NCBI RefSeq assembly: GCF_004923255.1
Contig: NZ_QYRT01000021.1
Location: 1 to 60,655 of the forward strand
Direction of reading: 5' to 3'
Length of the DNA: 60,655 bases
From: Subtercola vilae
GTDB taxonomy: Bacteria > Actinomycetota > Actinomycetes > Actinomycetales > Microbacteriaceae
The notes under the pieces were generated by a model that was not told the origin of the DNA, ran no database searches, and saw only the letters and a list, made by a program, of their open reading frames with translations. This document shows positions 60,591 to 60,655 of the stretch, in pieces (position 1 is the first letter of the stretch; the number at the start of each line of letters is the position of its first letter). The position numbers were made by a program, and so were the translations under genes.

Positions 60591-60655
60591 GTCGGTTCGT
60601 TTCTCCACTCGCACCGCACCGCCCCTCCCCGCCTTCCCTCGCCCCGCCTTCCCCT

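Noticed and set aside
1-60655. Search for tRNA, rRNA, CRISPR arrays, insertion sequences, prophage or attachment sites
   Set aside because: No clover-leaf-like genes, spaced direct repeats, transposase or integrase frames, or terminal inverted repeats were recognised by reading. A dedicated scan could still find a small RNA.

Overview
The window is about 60.7 kb of GC-rich (roughly 65%) bacterial chromosome from an actinobacterium, most likely a member of the Microbacteriaceae. The evidence is the gene order leuC-leuD-murA-plsC-gpsA-ddl together with DUF3515, thiL, rsmD, recG and coaD, a DUF7882-type small protein, a coenzyme F420 cluster, Tat-type lipoproteins and LAxTG sorting signals. Many genes appear leaderless: a TAnnnT -10 element ends 6-7 nt before the start codon. 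No rRNA, tRNA, CRISPR array, insertion sequence or phage gene was recognised.

Region 1 (1-7.1 kb): the end of a MocR/aminotransferase-type protein, an LLM oxidoreductase, cofD, an alpha/beta hydrolase, an unrecognised protein, and the reverse-strand operon fgd-like oxidoreductase-cofE-cofC. Together these give F420 production and use. Region 2 (7.2-25.7 kb): housekeeping genes (coaD, recG, rsmD, thiL, DUF3515, ddl, gpsA, plsC, murA, leuD, leuC) interrupted by a TetR/DHA2 efflux pair, a DUF7882 protein, a DUF2809 membrane protein with pentapeptide repeats, an M3 peptidase and an aldo/keto reductase. Region 3 (25.8-41 kb): a PadR/DUF4097 pair with a twin operator, a LANTG surface protein, a Tat-exported ferritin-like protein, a LigC-type ligase and a stand-alone LigD-type polymerase flanking an acyltransferase, a 1534-residue wall-anchored nuclease/5'-nucleotidase fusion, an AraC regulator, a hypothetical protein and a HAD hydrolase.

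Region 4 (41-51.2 kb): a divergent peptide-type uptake locus. DppD/DppF ATPases face an M19 dipeptidase-like enzyme, a family 5 binding protein, DppB/DppC permeases, an M24 pita-bread enzyme that has lost most metal ligands, an alpha/beta hydrolase and a tandem-duplicated Lrp regulator. This looks like dedicated uptake and hydrolysis of an unusual amide or peptide-like compound.

Region 5 (51.3-60.6 kb): a second divergent locus under a TetR regulator. The reverse arm encodes TetR, an NtaA/SnaA-type flavin monooxygenase, an MtaD/TrzN-type amidohydrolase and an adenine-deaminase-like enzyme. The forward arm encodes a Tat-lipoprotein NMT1-type binding protein, one ATPase, two different permeases and a nucleoside phosphorylase. 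I infer a pathway for importing and degrading a modified purine base or nucleoside. Together with the surface nuclease/nucleotidase it is the best candidate in the window for an undescribed system.
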